Origin: Acidovorax sp. FJL06
GTDB lineage: Bacteria; Pseudomonadota; Gammaproteobacteria; Burkholderiales; Burkholderiaceae_C
Reading direction: 5' to 3'
Length of the DNA: 64,000 nt
Assembly: GCF_003852545.1 (NCBI RefSeq)
Contig: NZ_QAJR01000009.1
Coordinates: 1-64,000, forward strand
Shown here: positions 8,840 to 18,617 of the stretch, piece by piece
How the letters are laid out: each line of letters opens with the position of its first letter
Numbering within the stretch: the stretch's first letter is position 1
Position numbers and translations under genes: made by a program
The notes under the pieces: model-generated
The model's database searches: none
What the model saw: the letters and a program-made list of their open reading frames with translations, nothing else
What the model was told of the DNA's origin: nothing

Positions 8840-10875
8840 TGCCGGCCCTCCGCAGCGAAGCCGGCGTCGTCGGCCATGGCACGCACGGTGTCGCAGAAGA
8901 CCTGCGCCCGGTGCTCGTAGTCCTTGAACATGTCGAAGCTCGCGCAGGCGGGCGACATCAGCACCGCATCGCCTGCATGGGCGCGGCGCGTGGCCAGCTC
9001 CACGGCCTGCGGCAATGTTTCGGCATCGACCAGGGCCACGCCGCTGTCGTGCAGCGCAGCACGGATCTGCGGCGCATCGCGCCCAATGAGCACCACGGCA
9101 CGCGCATACCGCGAGACGGGCGCGGCGAGGGGCGAGAAGTCCTGGCCCTTGCCCTCGCCGCCCAGGATGATGACGATGCGGCGCTCCGCACCCAGGCCGG
9201 TGAGGGCCGCCACCGTGGCGCCCACGTTGGTGCCCTTGCTGTCGTCAAAGTATTCGACGCCGTGGATGATGGCCACGGGCTCCACGCGGTGTGGCTCGCC
9301 CCGGTACTCGCGCAGGCCGTACAGCATGGGCGCCAGGGGGCAGCCCGCCGCGGCGGCCAGCGCCAGGGCGGCCAATGCGTTGGAGGCGTTGTGGCGCCCC
9401 CGGATGCGCAGCGCATCGGCCGGCATGAGCCGCTGGATGTGCAGCTCTTCTTCGGCCTCGTTGTTGCGGCCACGCTTGCGGGTTTCGTCGGCGTCCATCG
9501 CGCGCACCAGCCAGGGCATGCCGCTCACGACCTCGATGCCGAAGTCGCCCGGGCGCCGGGGCATGTCGCCGCCAAAAGTGAGGTGCGTGCGCACCTGCGG
9601 CTTTTGCAGCTTGGCCTTGACCGGTGGCGGCACAGGCTGGGCAGCCCCCACGCTTGCCACTGCGTGTGCTGCGCTGCCCCCCGAGGGGGCCGCTGCCGCC
9701 TTCGGGCGGCCGGGCGGCGGCAGCATCGCCATGACCGCCGCATCTTCGCGGTTCAGCACCATCAGGCCGGCCTGGCCAAAGATGCGGGCCTTGGCGGCGG
9801 CATAGGCCTCGATGCTGCCATGCCAGTCGAGGTGGTCCTGCGTGATGTTGAGCACGGTGGCGGCCGTGGGCTCGAAGCCCGCCACACCGTCCAGCTGGAA
9901 GCTCGACAGCTCCAGCACCCACACCTCGGGCAGCGTGTCGGCGTCCAGGTGCGCGGCCAGCGTGTCGAGCAGGGTCGGGCCAATGTTGCCGGCCACGGCC
10001 ACGCGCTTGCCCGCGCGTTCAACCAGCTGGCCGGTGAGCGAGGTCACGGTGGTCTTGCCGTTGGTGCCCGTGATGGCCAGCACGGAAGGCGCATAGGCGT
10101 GCGATGCGCGCAGCGCGGTCAGTGCCGCCGCATACAGACTTAACTCGCCTCCAGCGCTTATCCCGCTTGCCGAAGCAGCTTCCAAAACAGGAACAACCGC
10201 CTGCGGGCTCAACCCGGGCGAGCGGTAGACCGCGTGCATGCTCTGCCCCTCAACCAGGCGGGCGTCGAAGGCACCCGCGACGAAGCGGACCTGGGGCAGC
10301 TCCTGCTGCAGCGCCGGCAGCTGGGGCGGGGCCGCGCGGGTGTCGGCCACGGTGACCTCGGCGCCGCAGCGCACGCACCAGCGCGCCATGGCCAGGCCCG
10401 AGGCGCCCAGGCCCAGGATCAGGATGTGCTGGCCCTGCAGCAGCTGAGCCACGCCTTCGCGGGGGCTGCCCAGGGGTTCGGCGGGTGCCGCTTCGGCCAC
10501 GGAGGCCTCATCGACCACGCCAGGCTCCACCGCCTCGGGCCCTTCGGGGGCCGTCACCTCGGCAAAGATCTGCGCCACAAAATCGGCGGCGGCCTTGGCG
10601 GCAGAGACGGCGGGCACCGCTTCGGGGTTCCAGGCGGTGCTGGGGGCCGTGGCCACCGGCACAACGGCCTGAGTGTCTGCGGCCTCGGCAGGCAGCGCGG
10701 ATTCGGCCGCTGCGCCTGCAGAGGAAGGCTCTGCAGCATTCACTGCGTCCACGCCCTCCCCGGGCGCAGCGCCAGGTGCGCCGCAGGACTCGCCCACGCC
10801 CACGCCAGCCTCGGGCGACACGGCCTCGGGCGCAGCGGGTGAGCCCAGGGGGGCAGAGGGATCGTTCGGATTCAT
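8836..10875 (-). CDS. murD: UDP-N-acetylmuramoyl-L-alanine--D-glutamate ligase, extended
   Basis: 679-aa cytoplasmic Mur ligase adding D-Glu to UDP-MurNAc-L-Ala; typical MurD has about 450-500 residues. The core is intact: [17 protein letters not shown] (from ~151), ATP loop [20 protein letters not shown] and the C-terminal [11 protein letters not shown]. Two additions explain the length. First, ~147 N-terminal residues rich in Ala, Glu, Pro and Val precede the Rossmann fold. Second, residues about 386-411 ([20 protein letters not shown] and on) are encoded by a dispersed repeat. Residues ~226-243 also sit on a patch with A/T-ending codons resembling another repeat. The ATG at 10875 overlaps the mraY stop (ATGA); an ATG 36 nt upstream is the alternative. 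Confidence 0.95.
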   Translation of the reverse strand: MNPNDPSAPLGSPAAPEAVSPEAGVGVGESCGAPGAAPGEGVDAVNAAEPSSAGAAAESALPAEAADTQAVVPVATAPSTAWNPEAVPAVSAAKAAADFVAQIFAEVTAPEGPEAVEPGVVDEASVAEAAPAEPLGSPREGVAQLLQGQHILILGLGASGLAMARWCVRCGAEVTVADTRAAPPQLPALQQELPQVRFVAGAFDARLVEGQSMHAVYRSPGLSPQAVVPVLEAASASGISAGGELSLYAAALTALRASHAYAPSVLAITGTNGKTTVTSLTGQLVERAGKRVAVAGNIGPTLLDTLAAHLDADTLPEVWVLELSSFQLDGVAGFEPTAATVLNITQDHLDWHGSIEAYAAAKARIFGQAGLMVLNREDAAVMAMLPPPGRPKAAAAPSGGSAAHAVASVGAAQPVPPPVKAKLQKPQVRTHLTFGGDMPRRPGDFGIEVVSGMPWLVRAMDADETRKRGRNNEAEEELHIQRLMPADALRIRGRHNASNALAALALAAAAGCPLAPMLYGLREYRGEPHRVEPVAIIHGVEYFDDSKGTNVGATVAALTGLGAERRIVIILGGEGKGQDFSPLAAPVSRYARAVVLIGRDAPQIRAALHDSGVALVDAETLPQAVELATRRAHAGDAVLMSPACASFDMFKDYEHRAQVFCDTVRAMADDAGFAAEGRQ
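9644..9720. repeat. Dispersed repeat inserted in murD (copy B)
   Basis: Starts GCCCCCACGCTTGCCACTGC and matches copy A (1755) almost base for base over 40 bp. It then forms CCCCCCGAGGGGGC and CGCC/GGCG hairpins. It lies in the coding sequence, keeps the reading frame and adds about 25 residues to MurD. Confidence 0.8.
10147..10194. repeat. Possible ~50-bp palindromic element inside murD
   Basis: In the murD sense: TCCTGTTTTGGAAGCTGCTT, then GCAAGC and AAGCGCTGGAGGC. The TCCTGTTTTGG part matches the dapF copy, and GCTGCTT/AAGCGCT match the core. Codons here (GTT, TTG, ATA, TTA, AGT) are unlike the rest of the gene. The protein alignment length seems unchanged, so this may be replacement rather than insertion. 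Confidence 0.4.
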
Positions 10876-12050
10876 CGCAGTTTCAACGTGGACAGGCCGA
10901 TCAGGCACAGCAGCATGGTGATGATCCAGAAGCGCACGACCACCTGCGTTTCCTTCCAGCCGCTCTTTTCAAAATGGTGGTGCAGCGGCGCCATCTTGAG
11001 CAGGCGCCGGCCTTCGCCGTAGCGGCGCTTGGTGTACTTGAACCAGGACACCTGCAGCATCACCGACAGGGCTTCGACCACGAAGATGCCGCCCATGATG
11101 GCCAGCACGATCTCTTGCCGCACGATGACGGCGATGGTGCCCAGGGCGCCGCCCAGCGCCAGCGCGCCCACATCGCCCATGAAGACCTGGGCCGGGTGCG
11201 CGTTGAACCACAGGAAGGCCAGCCCCGCGCCGGCCATGGCCGCGCAAAAAATCAGCAGCTCGCCCGAGCCGGGGATGTGCGGAAAGAACAGGTACTTGGA
11301 ATACACCGCACTGCCGGTGACATAGGCGAAGACGCCCAGGGCCGAGCCCACCATCACCACCGGCATGATGGCCAGGCCATCCAGGCCGTCGGTCAGGTTC
11401 ACGGCATTGCTCGACCCCACGATCACGAGGTAGGTCAGGATCACGAAGCCCAGCACGCCCAGCGGGTAGCTCACTTCCTTGAAGAACGGTAGCTGCAAAC
11501 CGGCCTTGGGCGGCAGGTCGAGCGCGAAGCCCGACTGCACCCAGGCGACGAACAGCTCCCACACCTTGGCGTTGGAGCTTTCAGAAATGCTGAATGCGAG
11601 GTACAGCGCTGCGATCAGACCGATCACCGACTGCCAGAAATACTTTTCGCGCGAGCGCATGCCCTCGGGGTCCTTGTTGACCACCTTGCGCCAGTCGTCC
11701 ACCCAGCCAATGGCGCCAAAACCCAGCGTGACGATGAGCACGATCCACACAAAGCGGTTGGACAGGTCGAACCACAGCAGGGTCGAAATCGCGATCGACA
11801 GCAGGATCAGCACACCGCCCATGGTCGGGGTGCCGCTCTTGGACAGGTGCGACTGCATCGCATAGCCCCGGATGGGCTGGCCGATCTTGAGCGAGGTGAG
11901 CACGCGGATCACCTTGGGGCCCGCCACCAGGCCGATGAGCAGCGCCGTCAGGGCCGCCATCACCGCACGGAAGGTGAGGTACTGGAACACGCGGAAGAAG
12001 CCGAACTCGGGCGACAGGCCCTGCAGCCATTGCGACAGTGTCAGCAGCAT
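10872..12050 (-). CDS. mraY: Phospho-MurNAc-pentapeptide transferase MraY
   Basis: 392-aa polytopic inner-membrane enzyme that transfers phospho-MurNAc-pentapeptide from UDP to undecaprenyl phosphate, forming lipid I. About ten hydrophobic segments are visible. Family motifs are present: [10 protein letters not shown] (Mg/nucleotide site), [12 protein letters not shown] and the histidine motif APLHHHFE near the C-terminal loop. The start ATG at 12050 has GGAGG six nt upstream and gives [18 protein letters not shown], the usual N-terminus. The stop overlaps the murD start (ATGA). A 48-nt gap separates it from murF, one of the few non-overlapping joints in the upstream half of the operon. Confidence 0.98.
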   Translation of the reverse strand: MLLTLSQWLQGLSPEFGFFRVFQYLTFRAVMAALTALLIGLVAGPKVIRVLTSLKIGQPIRGYAMQSHLSKSGTPTMGGVLILLSIAISTLLWFDLSNRFVWIVLIVTLGFGAIGWVDDWRKVVNKDPEGMRSREKYFWQSVIGLIAALYLAFSISESSNAKVWELFVAWVQSGFALDLPPKAGLQLPFFKEVSYPLGVLGFVILTYLVIVGSSNAVNLTDGLDGLAIMPVVMVGSALGVFAYVTGSAVYSKYLFFPHIPGSGELLIFCAAMAGAGLAFLWFNAHPAQVFMGDVGALALGGALGTIAVIVRQEIVLAIMGGIFVVEALSVMLQVSWFKYTKRRYGEGRRLLKMAPLHHHFEKSGWKETQVVVRFWIITMLLCLIGLSTLKLR

Positions 12051-12098
12051 GCGGAACCTCCGGCCAAGGGGGACAGGGACACCGCGCGGGCGACTTCA

Positions 12099-13595
12099 TC
12101 AATGCGTTGCGCCATGGGATCTCTCCAGTGGGTCAGTCGGCTTTTGTTGTTGTTCTTGGGGGGCTGCAGCAGCAATGGCCTGCACCACCTGTTCCATCTT
12201 CATGAATCGCGATCCCTTGACCAGCACGCTGCCCACGGTGGGCAGGGCCTGGCGCACGGCATCCAGCAGTGCGCCCATCTCGTTGAAATGCCGGGCGCCG
12301 TGGCCGTAAGCAGAAGCAGCGTGCACCGACTGCGCACCCAGGGCAAACAGCAGGGGAATGCCGGCCTTGCGCGCCAGCGCCCCGGCCTCGGCATGGAACT
12401 GCGGGCCCTGGTCGCCGACCTCGCCCATGTCGCCCATCACCAGCAGTTGCGGGCCGGGCAGTTCGGCCAGCACATCGATGGCGGCGTGCATGGAGTCGGG
12501 GTTGGCGTTGTAGGTGTCGTCCACCACCGTGATTTCGCTGCCGGCAACGGCCACGCTGAAGGCGCGCGAGCGGCCCTTGACGGGCGTGAACTCGCGCAGC
12601 CCCTGCGCAATGGCGGCCAGCGGTGCGCCCGCAGCCAGTGCGCAGGCGGCGGCGGCCAGCGCATTGGTCACGTTGTGGCGGCCTGCGATGTGCAGGCGGG
12701 TGGTAACTTCGCCGCGTGGCGTGGCCAGGGCCACGGCCCAGGCGCCGCGCTCCCAGGCAGCCCGCGCGCAGCGGACATCGCCGCCCTCGCCAAAGGTCAT
12801 CGTGCGGCGGCCCGGCTGGGCATCGGCCAACGATTGCCACAGGCCCGTGTAGGCGTCGCCCGCCGGGAACACGGCCACGCCATCGGCGGGCAGGCTGGCC
12901 AGCACCGCTCCGTTCTCGCGCGCCACGGCTTCGACGGTGTGCATGAATTCCAGGTGCTCGCGCTGCGCGTTGTTGACCAAGGCCACCGTGGGTTGGGCCA
13001 TCGCCGCCAGCTGGGCGATCTCGCCCGGGTGGTTCATGCCCATCTCGATCACGGCGGCGCGGTGTGTTTCCCGCAAGCGCAGCAGCATCAGGGGCACACC
13101 AATGTCGTTATTGAAGTTGCCCTGCGTGGCAAACGCGGCATCGCCTTGCCAGGCACGCAGGATGGACGCGATCATCTGCGTCACCGTGGTCTTGCCGTTG
13201 CTGCCGGTCACGCCAATCAGCGGAAAGTTGAACTGCGCGCGCCAGCCCGTCGCCAATGCGCCCAATGCGGCCAGGCTGTCGGGCACCTCGATGCCGGGCA
13301 GGCCTGCGGCGGCCAGGCCGCCGCCTGGGGAACCTGCGGCCAGGCCGCCATGGGCGATGGCGGCTGCGGCGCCCCCGGCGCGGGCGTCGGCCAGGAAGGC
13401 GTTGGCATCAAAGCGTTCGCCCTTGAGCGCGACGAACAGGTCGCCGGGCTGCAGCGTGCGCGTGTCGGTGTGCACACGCGCCAGCGGCGTGGCGCCCTCG
13501 CCCACCAGGCGGGCGGCCGGAATGCGCGGCTGCAGCAGCGCCAGGGCCTGCTGCAGGGTCATGGCGGTTGTGGAAGAAGTGCTTGTCATGCCCAT
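12099..13595 (-). CDS. murF: UDP-MurNAc-tripeptide--D-Ala-D-Ala ligase
   Basis: 498-aa cytoplasmic Mur ligase adding the Ddl product D-Ala-D-Ala to UDP-MurNAc-tripeptide, completing the pentapeptide. Features are HTDTRTLQPGDLFVALKGERF near residues 45-65, the ATP loop GVTGSNGKTTV, the middle-domain EMGMNHPGEIA and the C-terminal DDTYNANPDSM. The chosen ATG (13595) has AGGAG 7 nt upstream and overlaps murE by 10 nt. The next ATG at 13589 would give a plain ATGA overlap but a poor spacing. An Ala/Gly-rich stretch at about residues 77-97 looks like a low-complexity linker expansion. Confidence 0.96.
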   Translation of the reverse strand: MGMTSTSSTTAMTLQQALALLQPRIPAARLVGEGATPLARVHTDTRTLQPGDLFVALKGERFDANAFLADARAGGAAAAIAHGGLAAGSPGGGLAAAGLPGIEVPDSLAALGALATGWRAQFNFPLIGVTGSNGKTTVTQMIASILRAWQGDAAFATQGNFNNDIGVPLMLLRLRETHRAAVIEMGMNHPGEIAQLAAMAQPTVALVNNAQREHLEFMHTVEAVARENGAVLASLPADGVAVFPAGDAYTGLWQSLADAQPGRRTMTFGEGGDVRCARAAWERGAWAVALATPRGEVTTRLHIAGRHNVTNALAAAACALAAGAPLAAIAQGLREFTPVKGRSRAFSVAVAGSEITVVDDTYNANPDSMHAAIDVLAELPGPQLLVMGDMGEVGDQGPQFHAEAGALARKAGIPLLFALGAQSVHAASAYGHGARHFNEMGALLDAVRQALPTVGSVLVKGSRFMKMEQVVQAIAAAAPQEQQQKPTDPLERSHGATH

Positions 13596-15106
13596 GTGCG
13601 GGCTCCTCGGGCCTGCAGCGCGGCTTGCGCATGGGCCATGTCGGAGAACGGCAGGCGCATGCCCGCCGCCTCCTGGGTGTCTTCGTGGCCCTTGCCGGCG
13701 ATCAGCACCACGTCGGCGGGTGCGGCCTCGGCAATGGCCTGGGCAATGGCGGCGGCGCGGTCGGGCTCTGCACGCACTGTGGCGCCCGCAATCGTGCCTT
13801 GCAGGATCTGGTGCAGGATGGCCGCCGGGCTCTCGCTGCGGGGGTTGTCGCTGGTCACCAGCACCTGGTCGGCCTGCTGCTGCGCCACGGCGCCCATCAG
13901 GGGGCGCTTGCCCGCATCGCGGTCGCCGCCGCAGCCAAACACGCACCACAGCTGGCCGCCGCGCAGGGCAGCCAGCGGGCGCAGGGCCTGCAAGGCCTTT
14001 TCCAACGCATCGGGAGTGTGGGCATAGTCCACCGCCACCAGCGGCTGGCCCACAGCCACCAGCCGCTGCATGCGGCCCGGCACAGGCTGCAGGCCGGCGC
14101 AGGCGCGCACGGCATCGGCCAGCGGCACGCCCCGGCTGCGCAGCGCGGCCAGCACACCCAGCAGGTTGAGCACGTTGTAGTGGCCGATCACGCGCGTTTG
14201 CAGCAGCTGCTGCTCGGCCCCTTCGACCACGGTGAAACGCAGGCCCTGGTCGCCCAGGGCGATGTCCTGCGCGGCCAGGCGCGCGGCGCCCCGGGCCGAG
14301 ACGCTCCACAGGTCCAGCCCACCGCCCGCCAGTTCGGCATGCAGTTGCGCGCCCACAGGGTCGTCCACATTGATCACGGCCGCCTGCAGGCCGGGCCAGT
14401 CGAACAGCGCGCGCTTGGCCAGCCAGTAGTCGGCCATGCTGCCGTGGTAGTCGAGGTGGTCCTGCGTGAAATTGGTGAAGAGGGCCACGCGGATCTGCGT
14501 GCCGTCGAGCCGCGCCTCGGCCAGGCCGATGGACGAGGCCTCGATGGCACAGGCACCCAGGCCTTGCGCCACAAACGCACCAAACGCGCGCTGCAGGCGC
14601 ACGGGGTCGGGCGTGGTCATGCCGGTGGACACCAGCGCGGGCGGAACCCCCGTGCCCAAAGTGCCCACCAGGGCACACTGGTCTTGCCCTGCGCGCTCTT
14701 GATTTGATAGCTCGTTCAAGGCCCCCGCCAGCCACCAGGCGGTGCTGGTCTTGCCATTGGTGCCGGTGACGGCCAGCACATCGAGCCGCGTGGTGGGCTG
14801 CCCGAACCACTGCGCTGCGATGGGCCCGGTGGCCGCCTTGAGGCCCGGCAGCGCCGCCAGGTGCTCGCCCGAAAAACCGAAGGCCTCCACGCCGGACTGC
14901 TCCACCAGGCAGGCCGTGGCGCCGCGCACCAGGGCGTCGGCCACATGGGCGCGCCCGTCGGTGGCCGCGCCGGGCCAGGCGATGAAGCCGTCGCCAGGGG
15001 TGATCTGGCGGCTGTCGGTGTGCAGGGTGCCGGTAACGCGCGTGCGCAACCACTGCACTGCCTCGCTGGCGGACTGCAGGGTGTGAAGGGGAGCAGCAAG
15101 CGTCAC
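13586..15106 (-). CDS. murE: UDP-MurNAc-L-Ala-D-Glu--meso-diaminopimelate ligase
   Basis: 506-aa cytoplasmic Mur ligase adding the third residue of the stem peptide. The motif SDNPRSESP is the DNPR signature of enzymes that add meso-diaminopimelate rather than lysine, which agrees with dapF in this window. Other motifs: HTDSRQITPGDGFIAWPG, ATP loop VTGTNGKTSTAW and FTQDHLDYHGSM. The start is a GTG at 15106 overlapping the ftsI stop (GTGA), with GGAGGAG five nt upstream. Residues about 129-139 (LNELSNQERAG) fall on a short patch resembling the dispersed ~50-bp repeat. Confidence 0.96.
   Translation of the reverse strand: MTLAAPLHTLQSASEAVQWLRTRVTGTLHTDSRQITPGDGFIAWPGAATDGRAHVADALVRGATACLVEQSGVEAFGFSGEHLAALPGLKAATGPIAAQWFGQPTTRLDVLAVTGTNGKTSTAWWLAGALNELSNQERAGQDQCALVGTLGTGVPPALVSTGMTTPDPVRLQRAFGAFVAQGLGACAIEASSIGLAEARLDGTQIRVALFTNFTQDHLDYHGSMADYWLAKRALFDWPGLQAAVINVDDPVGAQLHAELAGGGLDLWSVSARGAARLAAQDIALGDQGLRFTVVEGAEQQLLQTRVIGHYNVLNLLGVLAALRSRGVPLADAVRACAGLQPVPGRMQRLVAVGQPLVAVDYAHTPDALEKALQALRPLAALRGGQLWCVFGCGGDRDAGKRPLMGAVAQQQADQVLVTSDNPRSESPAAILHQILQGTIAGATVRAEPDRAAAIAQAIAEAAPADVVLIAGKGHEDTQEAAGMRLPFSDMAHAQAALQARGARTWA
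14689..14723. repeat. Possible partial ~50-bp element inside murE
   Basis: In the murE sense: TTGAACGAGCTATCAAATCAAGAGCGCGC. The GAGCTATCAAAT and AGCGC parts resemble the ends of the dispersed element, in a region less G+C-rich than its surroundings. Weak by itself. Confidence 0.3.
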
Positions 15107-16848
15107 AGCGACTCCTCCACCGTGTTGGCCACGATCTGGGGCTTGACGGCCATGTCGGGCTGCACGCCCATCATGCGCAGGGTCTGCTGCACGACTTCGC
15201 TGAACACGGGCGCAGCCACGGCGCCGCCGTAAAACACGCCGTTGCTGGGCTCGTCCACCATCACCGCCACGATGATGCGCGGCTTGTCGATGGGGGCCAT
15301 GCCAGTGAACCAGGCGCGGTATTTGCCCGAGGCGTAGTTCTTGCCCACCTGCTTGCGCGCGGTGCCCGACTTGCCGCCCACCGAGTAGCCCACGGTCTGC
15401 GCCTTCTGGCCTGTGCCGCCCGGGCCTGCCGCCATCTGCAGCATCTTGCGCACCTGGTCGGCCGTGCGTTCGGAAAACACCGGCACGCCCACGGCGGGCT
15501 CGGCGCTCTTGAGCATGGTGGCAGGGATCACGCGCCCGCCGTTGGCAAACACGGTGTACGAGCGCGCCATCTGGAACAGGCTGGCCGACAGGCCGTAGCC
15601 GTAGGACATGGTGGCCTGCTCCACCGGGCGCCAGGTCTTGTAGGGGCGCAGGCGGCCGGTCACCACGCCGGGGAAGTGCAGCTGTGGCTTCTGGCCAAAG
15701 CCTGCGGCCGAGAAGGTCTCCCACATCTCGCGCGCCGGCATCTGCATGGCGAGCTTGGTCGTGCCCACGTTGCTGGACTTCTGGATCACGCCTTCCACGG
15801 TGAGCAGGCCGTAGTTGTGCGTGTCCGAAATCGTGGAGCCGGTAATGGTGATGCGGCCGGGGTTTGTGTCCACCGGCGTTTCGGGGCGCACGCGGCCGGT
15901 CTCCAGCGCCAGGCCAATGGTGAAGGGCTTCATGGTCGAGCCGGGCTCGAACACGTCGGTGAGCGCGCGGTTGCGCAGTTGCTCGCCGGTCAGGTTCTGG
16001 CGCTTGTCGGGCACGTAGCTGGGGTAGTTGGCCAGGGCCAGCAGCTCGCCCGTGTGGGCATCGAGCACCACCACGCTGCCCGCCTTGGCCTTGTGCGCCG
16101 TGACCTGGTCGCGCAGCTTCTGGTAGGCAAAGAACTGCACCTTGCTGTCGATGGACAGCTGCATGTCCTTGCCGTCCAGCGGGGGCACGGTCTCGCCCAC
16201 GCTCTCCACCACACGGCCCAGGCGGTCCTTGATCACGCGGCGCGAGCCGGCCTTGCCGGCCAGGTCCTTGTCGAAGGCCAGCTCCATGCCTTCCTGGCCA
16301 TGGTCTTCCACGTTGGTGAAGCCCACCACGTGCGCGGCGGCCTCGCCCTCGGGGTACTGGCGCTTGTATTCCTTGCGCTGGTAGATGCCCTTGATGTCCA
16401 GCGCCGCGATCTGCTGGCCCACATCCCAGTCGAGCTGGCGCTTGATCCAGACAAAGGTCTTGTCTTCGTCGGCCAGCTTCTTGAGCAGCTCGGCCTGCGG
16501 CATGTCGAGCAGCTTGGCCAGCTGCTTGAGCTTGGCGCGCACCTCGGGCTTGTCCTGGTCCACGTCCTCGGGGATGGCCCAGATGCTGGCCGCCGGCACG
16601 CTGGAGGCGAGGATCAGGCCGTTGCGGTCCAGGATCTTGCCGCGGTTGGCCGGCAGCTCCAGGGTGCGCGCAAAGCGCACCTCGCCCTGGCGCTGGAAGA
16701 AAGCGTTGCCGAACACCTGCACATAGGCCGCGCGCGCGCCCAGGCCCACAAAGCCCAGCGCGATCACCGCCACGATGAACTTGCTGCGCCAGACCGGCGT
16801 CTTGCTCGCCAGCAGGGGGCTTGCGGTGTAGACCACGCTGCGGCTCAT
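15103..16848 (-). CDS. ftsI: Septal peptidoglycan transpeptidase FtsI (PBP3)
   Basis: 581-aa class B penicillin-binding protein that cross-links septal peptidoglycan with FtsW. One N-terminal membrane anchor (about residues 23-42) precedes a periplasmic dimerisation domain that begins NRGKILDRNG. The transpeptidase domain has the catalytic STMK at 304-307, an SSN motif and KSGTA. The ATG at 16848 overlaps the ftsL stop; the stop overlaps the murE GTG. Length matches the family and all active-site motifs are conserved. Confidence 0.98.
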   Translation of the reverse strand: MSRSVVYTASPLLASKTPVWRSKFIVAVIALGFVGLGARAAYVQVFGNAFFQRQGEVRFARTLELPANRGKILDRNGLILASSVPAASIWAIPEDVDQDKPEVRAKLKQLAKLLDMPQAELLKKLADEDKTFVWIKRQLDWDVGQQIAALDIKGIYQRKEYKRQYPEGEAAAHVVGFTNVEDHGQEGMELAFDKDLAGKAGSRRVIKDRLGRVVESVGETVPPLDGKDMQLSIDSKVQFFAYQKLRDQVTAHKAKAGSVVVLDAHTGELLALANYPSYVPDKRQNLTGEQLRNRALTDVFEPGSTMKPFTIGLALETGRVRPETPVDTNPGRITITGSTISDTHNYGLLTVEGVIQKSSNVGTTKLAMQMPAREMWETFSAAGFGQKPQLHFPGVVTGRLRPYKTWRPVEQATMSYGYGLSASLFQMARSYTVFANGGRVIPATMLKSAEPAVGVPVFSERTADQVRKMLQMAAGPGGTGQKAQTVGYSVGGKSGTARKQVGKNYASGKYRAWFTGMAPIDKPRIIVAVMVDEPSNGVFYGGAVAAPVFSEVVQQTLRMMGVQPDMAVKPQIVANTVEESL

Positions 16849-17165
16849 GGCTGAACGCCCCCGGGTTGCGCCGCCGTGCTGGCTGCCGCCACCGCCGCAC
16901 CTTGCGGGTCGGACACGTACTGCGTGATGGCCGGGGTGGCCGTGCGCATTTTCAGCTGGTCGCGGGCGATCTTCTCCACGCGCAGCGGCGTGGCCTGCGC
17001 GCGTTTTTCCACCTGCAGGCGCTGGTGCTCGGTGTCCAGACGGCGGGCCTCGGCGATGGCGCGGTCCAGTTCGGTGAACAGGCGGCGCGACTCGTACTGG
17101 GTGTGCACCAGATAGATGGCACTGGCCAGCACGGCCACCAGCAGGACGAGGTTGAGCCTGGTCAT
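16845..17165 (-). CDS. ftsL: Cell division protein FtsL
   Basis: 106-aa bitopic divisome protein that pairs with FtsB and activates FtsWI. The ATG at 17165 gives MTRLNLVLLVAVLASAIYLV, a short cytoplasmic end plus a single membrane segment. A periplasmic heptad-rich helix follows (ESRRLFTELDRAIAEARRLD). The tail beyond residue ~85 is Ala/Gln/Pro-rich and probably disordered. It sits one base after rsmH and overlaps the ftsI start, the standard dcw position. Longer upstream starts would overlap rsmH by 80 nt and are not supported. Confidence 0.93.
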   Translation of the reverse strand: MTRLNLVLLVAVLASAIYLVHTQYESRRLFTELDRAIAEARRLDTEHQRLQVEKRAQATPLRVEKIARDQLKMRTATPAITQYVSDPQGAAVAAASTAAQPGGVQP

Positions 17166-17166
17166 G

Positions 17167-18096
17167 TCAGACGGTGGCCGTGCGTTCAGCCACGCGCATG
17201 ATCGCGCTGCGTGCGCGGGGGTTCGCCTCGACCTCGGCCGCACTGGGCTTGATGCGGTCCAGCGCCACGAGCTTCATGGCCTGCGGCTTGGCGAACGGCG
17301 CACGGCGGTCGAACACCTCCTTGGAGTGCTTGGCGATGAACTGCTTGACGATGCGGTCTTCCAGCGAATGGAAGCTGATCACCACCAGGCGCCCGCCCGG
17401 CTGCAGCACCGAGAGGCTGGCCTCTAGCGCCTGTTGCAGCTCTTCAAGCTCGGCGTTGATGAAAATCCGAAGAGCTTGAAATGTGCGCGTTGCAGGGTTC
17501 TGGCCCGGCTCGCGGGTTTTGACCGCGCCAGCCACGAGATCGGCCAGTTCGGCGGTGGTTGCAAGAGGGCCCCGCTCTTCGCGCCGAGCAACAATCGCCT
17601 TTGCAATGGGGCCAGCAAACCGTTCTTCACCGTAGTCACGTATCACCTCCGCAATCTGACCGACTTCGGCCGTGGCCAACCAATCGGCCACGCTTTCGCC
17701 GCGCGTGGTGTCCATGCGCATGTCCAGCGGGCCGTCAAACCGGAAACTGAAGCCCCTTCCGGGGCTGTCGATCTGGGGCGAACTCACGCCCAGGTCCATC
17801 AGCACCCCCGCCGCACTGCCGGCGGGCAGGTCGGCCAGGTGGCGAAAACCTTCGTGCCGAATGGAAAAACGCGCATCGGTGATGCGCGTTGCTTCGGCAA
17901 TGGCTTCAGGGTCCTTGTCAAAAGCGACAAGACGCCCCCCGGGTCCCAGCCGCAGCAGGATGAGCCGCGAATGCCCTCCCCGCCCGAAGGTGCCATCCAC
18001 CCAGGTGCCCGCAGGCTCGGGGCCCGCGCCGCCCAGCAGGGCGTCCACGGCTTCATCGAGCAGGACGGTGGTGTGTTTCAAAGAAGTGGATGTCAT
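17167..18096 (-). CDS. rsmH: 16S rRNA m4C1402 methyltransferase RsmH
   Basis: 309-aa SAM-dependent enzyme (formerly MraW) that N4-methylates C1402 of 16S rRNA at the ribosomal P site. [14 protein letters not shown] at residues 7-20 and the SAM loop [15 protein letters not shown] are typical, as are [12 protein letters not shown] and the C-terminal [14 protein letters not shown]. The ATG at 18096 follows the mraZ stop by 2 nt; the ribosome site is weak, consistent with coupling to mraZ. Codons in roughly 17430-17960 look less G+C-biased than the surrounding genes, which could reflect recombination. Confidence 0.97.
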   Translation of the reverse strand: MTSTSLKHTTVLLDEAVDALLGGAGPEPAGTWVDGTFGRGGHSRLILLRLGPGGRLVAFDKDPEAIAEATRITDARFSIRHEGFRHLADLPAGSAAGVLMDLGVSSPQIDSPGRGFSFRFDGPLDMRMDTTRGESVADWLATAEVGQIAEVIRDYGEERFAGPIAKAIVARREERGPLATTAELADLVAGAVKTREPGQNPATRTFQALRIFINAELEELQQALEASLSVLQPGGRLVVISFHSLEDRIVKQFIAKHSKEVFDRRAPFAKPQAMKLVALDRIKPSAAEVEANPRARSAIMRVAERTATV

Positions 18097-18098
18097 GG

Positions 18099-18527
18099 TC
18101 AGAAGGAGAAGTCCTTGAAGACATCCGGCATCTCGCCCTGCATGGCCTGGGCCTCCTGCGCATCGTAGGTGGCCTTGTCCCAGAGTTCGAAGTGGTTGCC
18201 CATGCCCAGCAGCATGGTGTCCTTGGAAATACCGGCTGCCTCGCGCAGCTCGGGCGAAATCAGCACGCGGCCCGTGGCGTCCATCTCCACGTCCATCGCA
18301 TTGCCCAAAAAGATGCGCTTCCACCACTGGGCGGACATGGGCAGCTGGGCGATGCGCTCGCGGAACCTCTCCCACTCGGGGCGGGGGAACACCATCAGGC
18401 AGCCGTGCGGGTGCTTGGTGATCGTGAGCTGGCCCGATGCAGTGGCCGCGAGCACGTCACGATGCCGGGTCGGCACGGACAGCCGACCCTTCGCATCGAG
18501 ATTTAGCGACGAGGCACCTTGAAACAC
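18099..18527 (-). CDS. mraZ: Transcriptional regulator MraZ
   Basis: 142-aa nucleoid-associated regulator with two AbrB-like half-domains, at [16 protein letters not shown] (residues 11-26) and [17 protein letters not shown] (about 82-98). MraZ forms a ring that binds spaced direct repeats before its own gene and represses the dcw operon. The start is a GTG at 18527 ([15 protein letters not shown]), and four such repeats lie 56-90 bp upstream, so autoregulation is well supported. First gene of the operon; the stop is 2 nt from rsmH. It ends VFKDFSF. Confidence 0.96.
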   Translation of the reverse strand: MFQGASSLNLDAKGRLSVPTRHRDVLAATASGQLTITKHPHGCLMVFPRPEWERFRERIAQLPMSAQWWKRIFLGNAMDVEMDATGRVLISPELREAAGISKDTMLLGMGNHFELWDKATYDAQEAQAMQGEMPDVFKDFSF

Positions 18528-18582
18528 GGACGATTCCCAGCTCGGTTTTTGAATCCTTCATCGCCCCGGCGGGGTTCGAAGG

Positions 18583-18617
18583 GCACTTTTCACCACTTAA
18601 TTGCACTTTTTTGCACT
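18583..18617 (-). promoter_or_regulatory. MraZ operator: four AGTG boxes at 10-bp spacing
   Basis: Read in the mraZ direction, AGTGC, AGTGC, AGTGG and AGTGC recur with exactly five bases between each, i.e. one per helical turn. Characterised MraZ proteins bind such direct repeats upstream of their own gene. The first box overlaps the predicted -10 element, as expected for repression. Confidence 0.85.
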
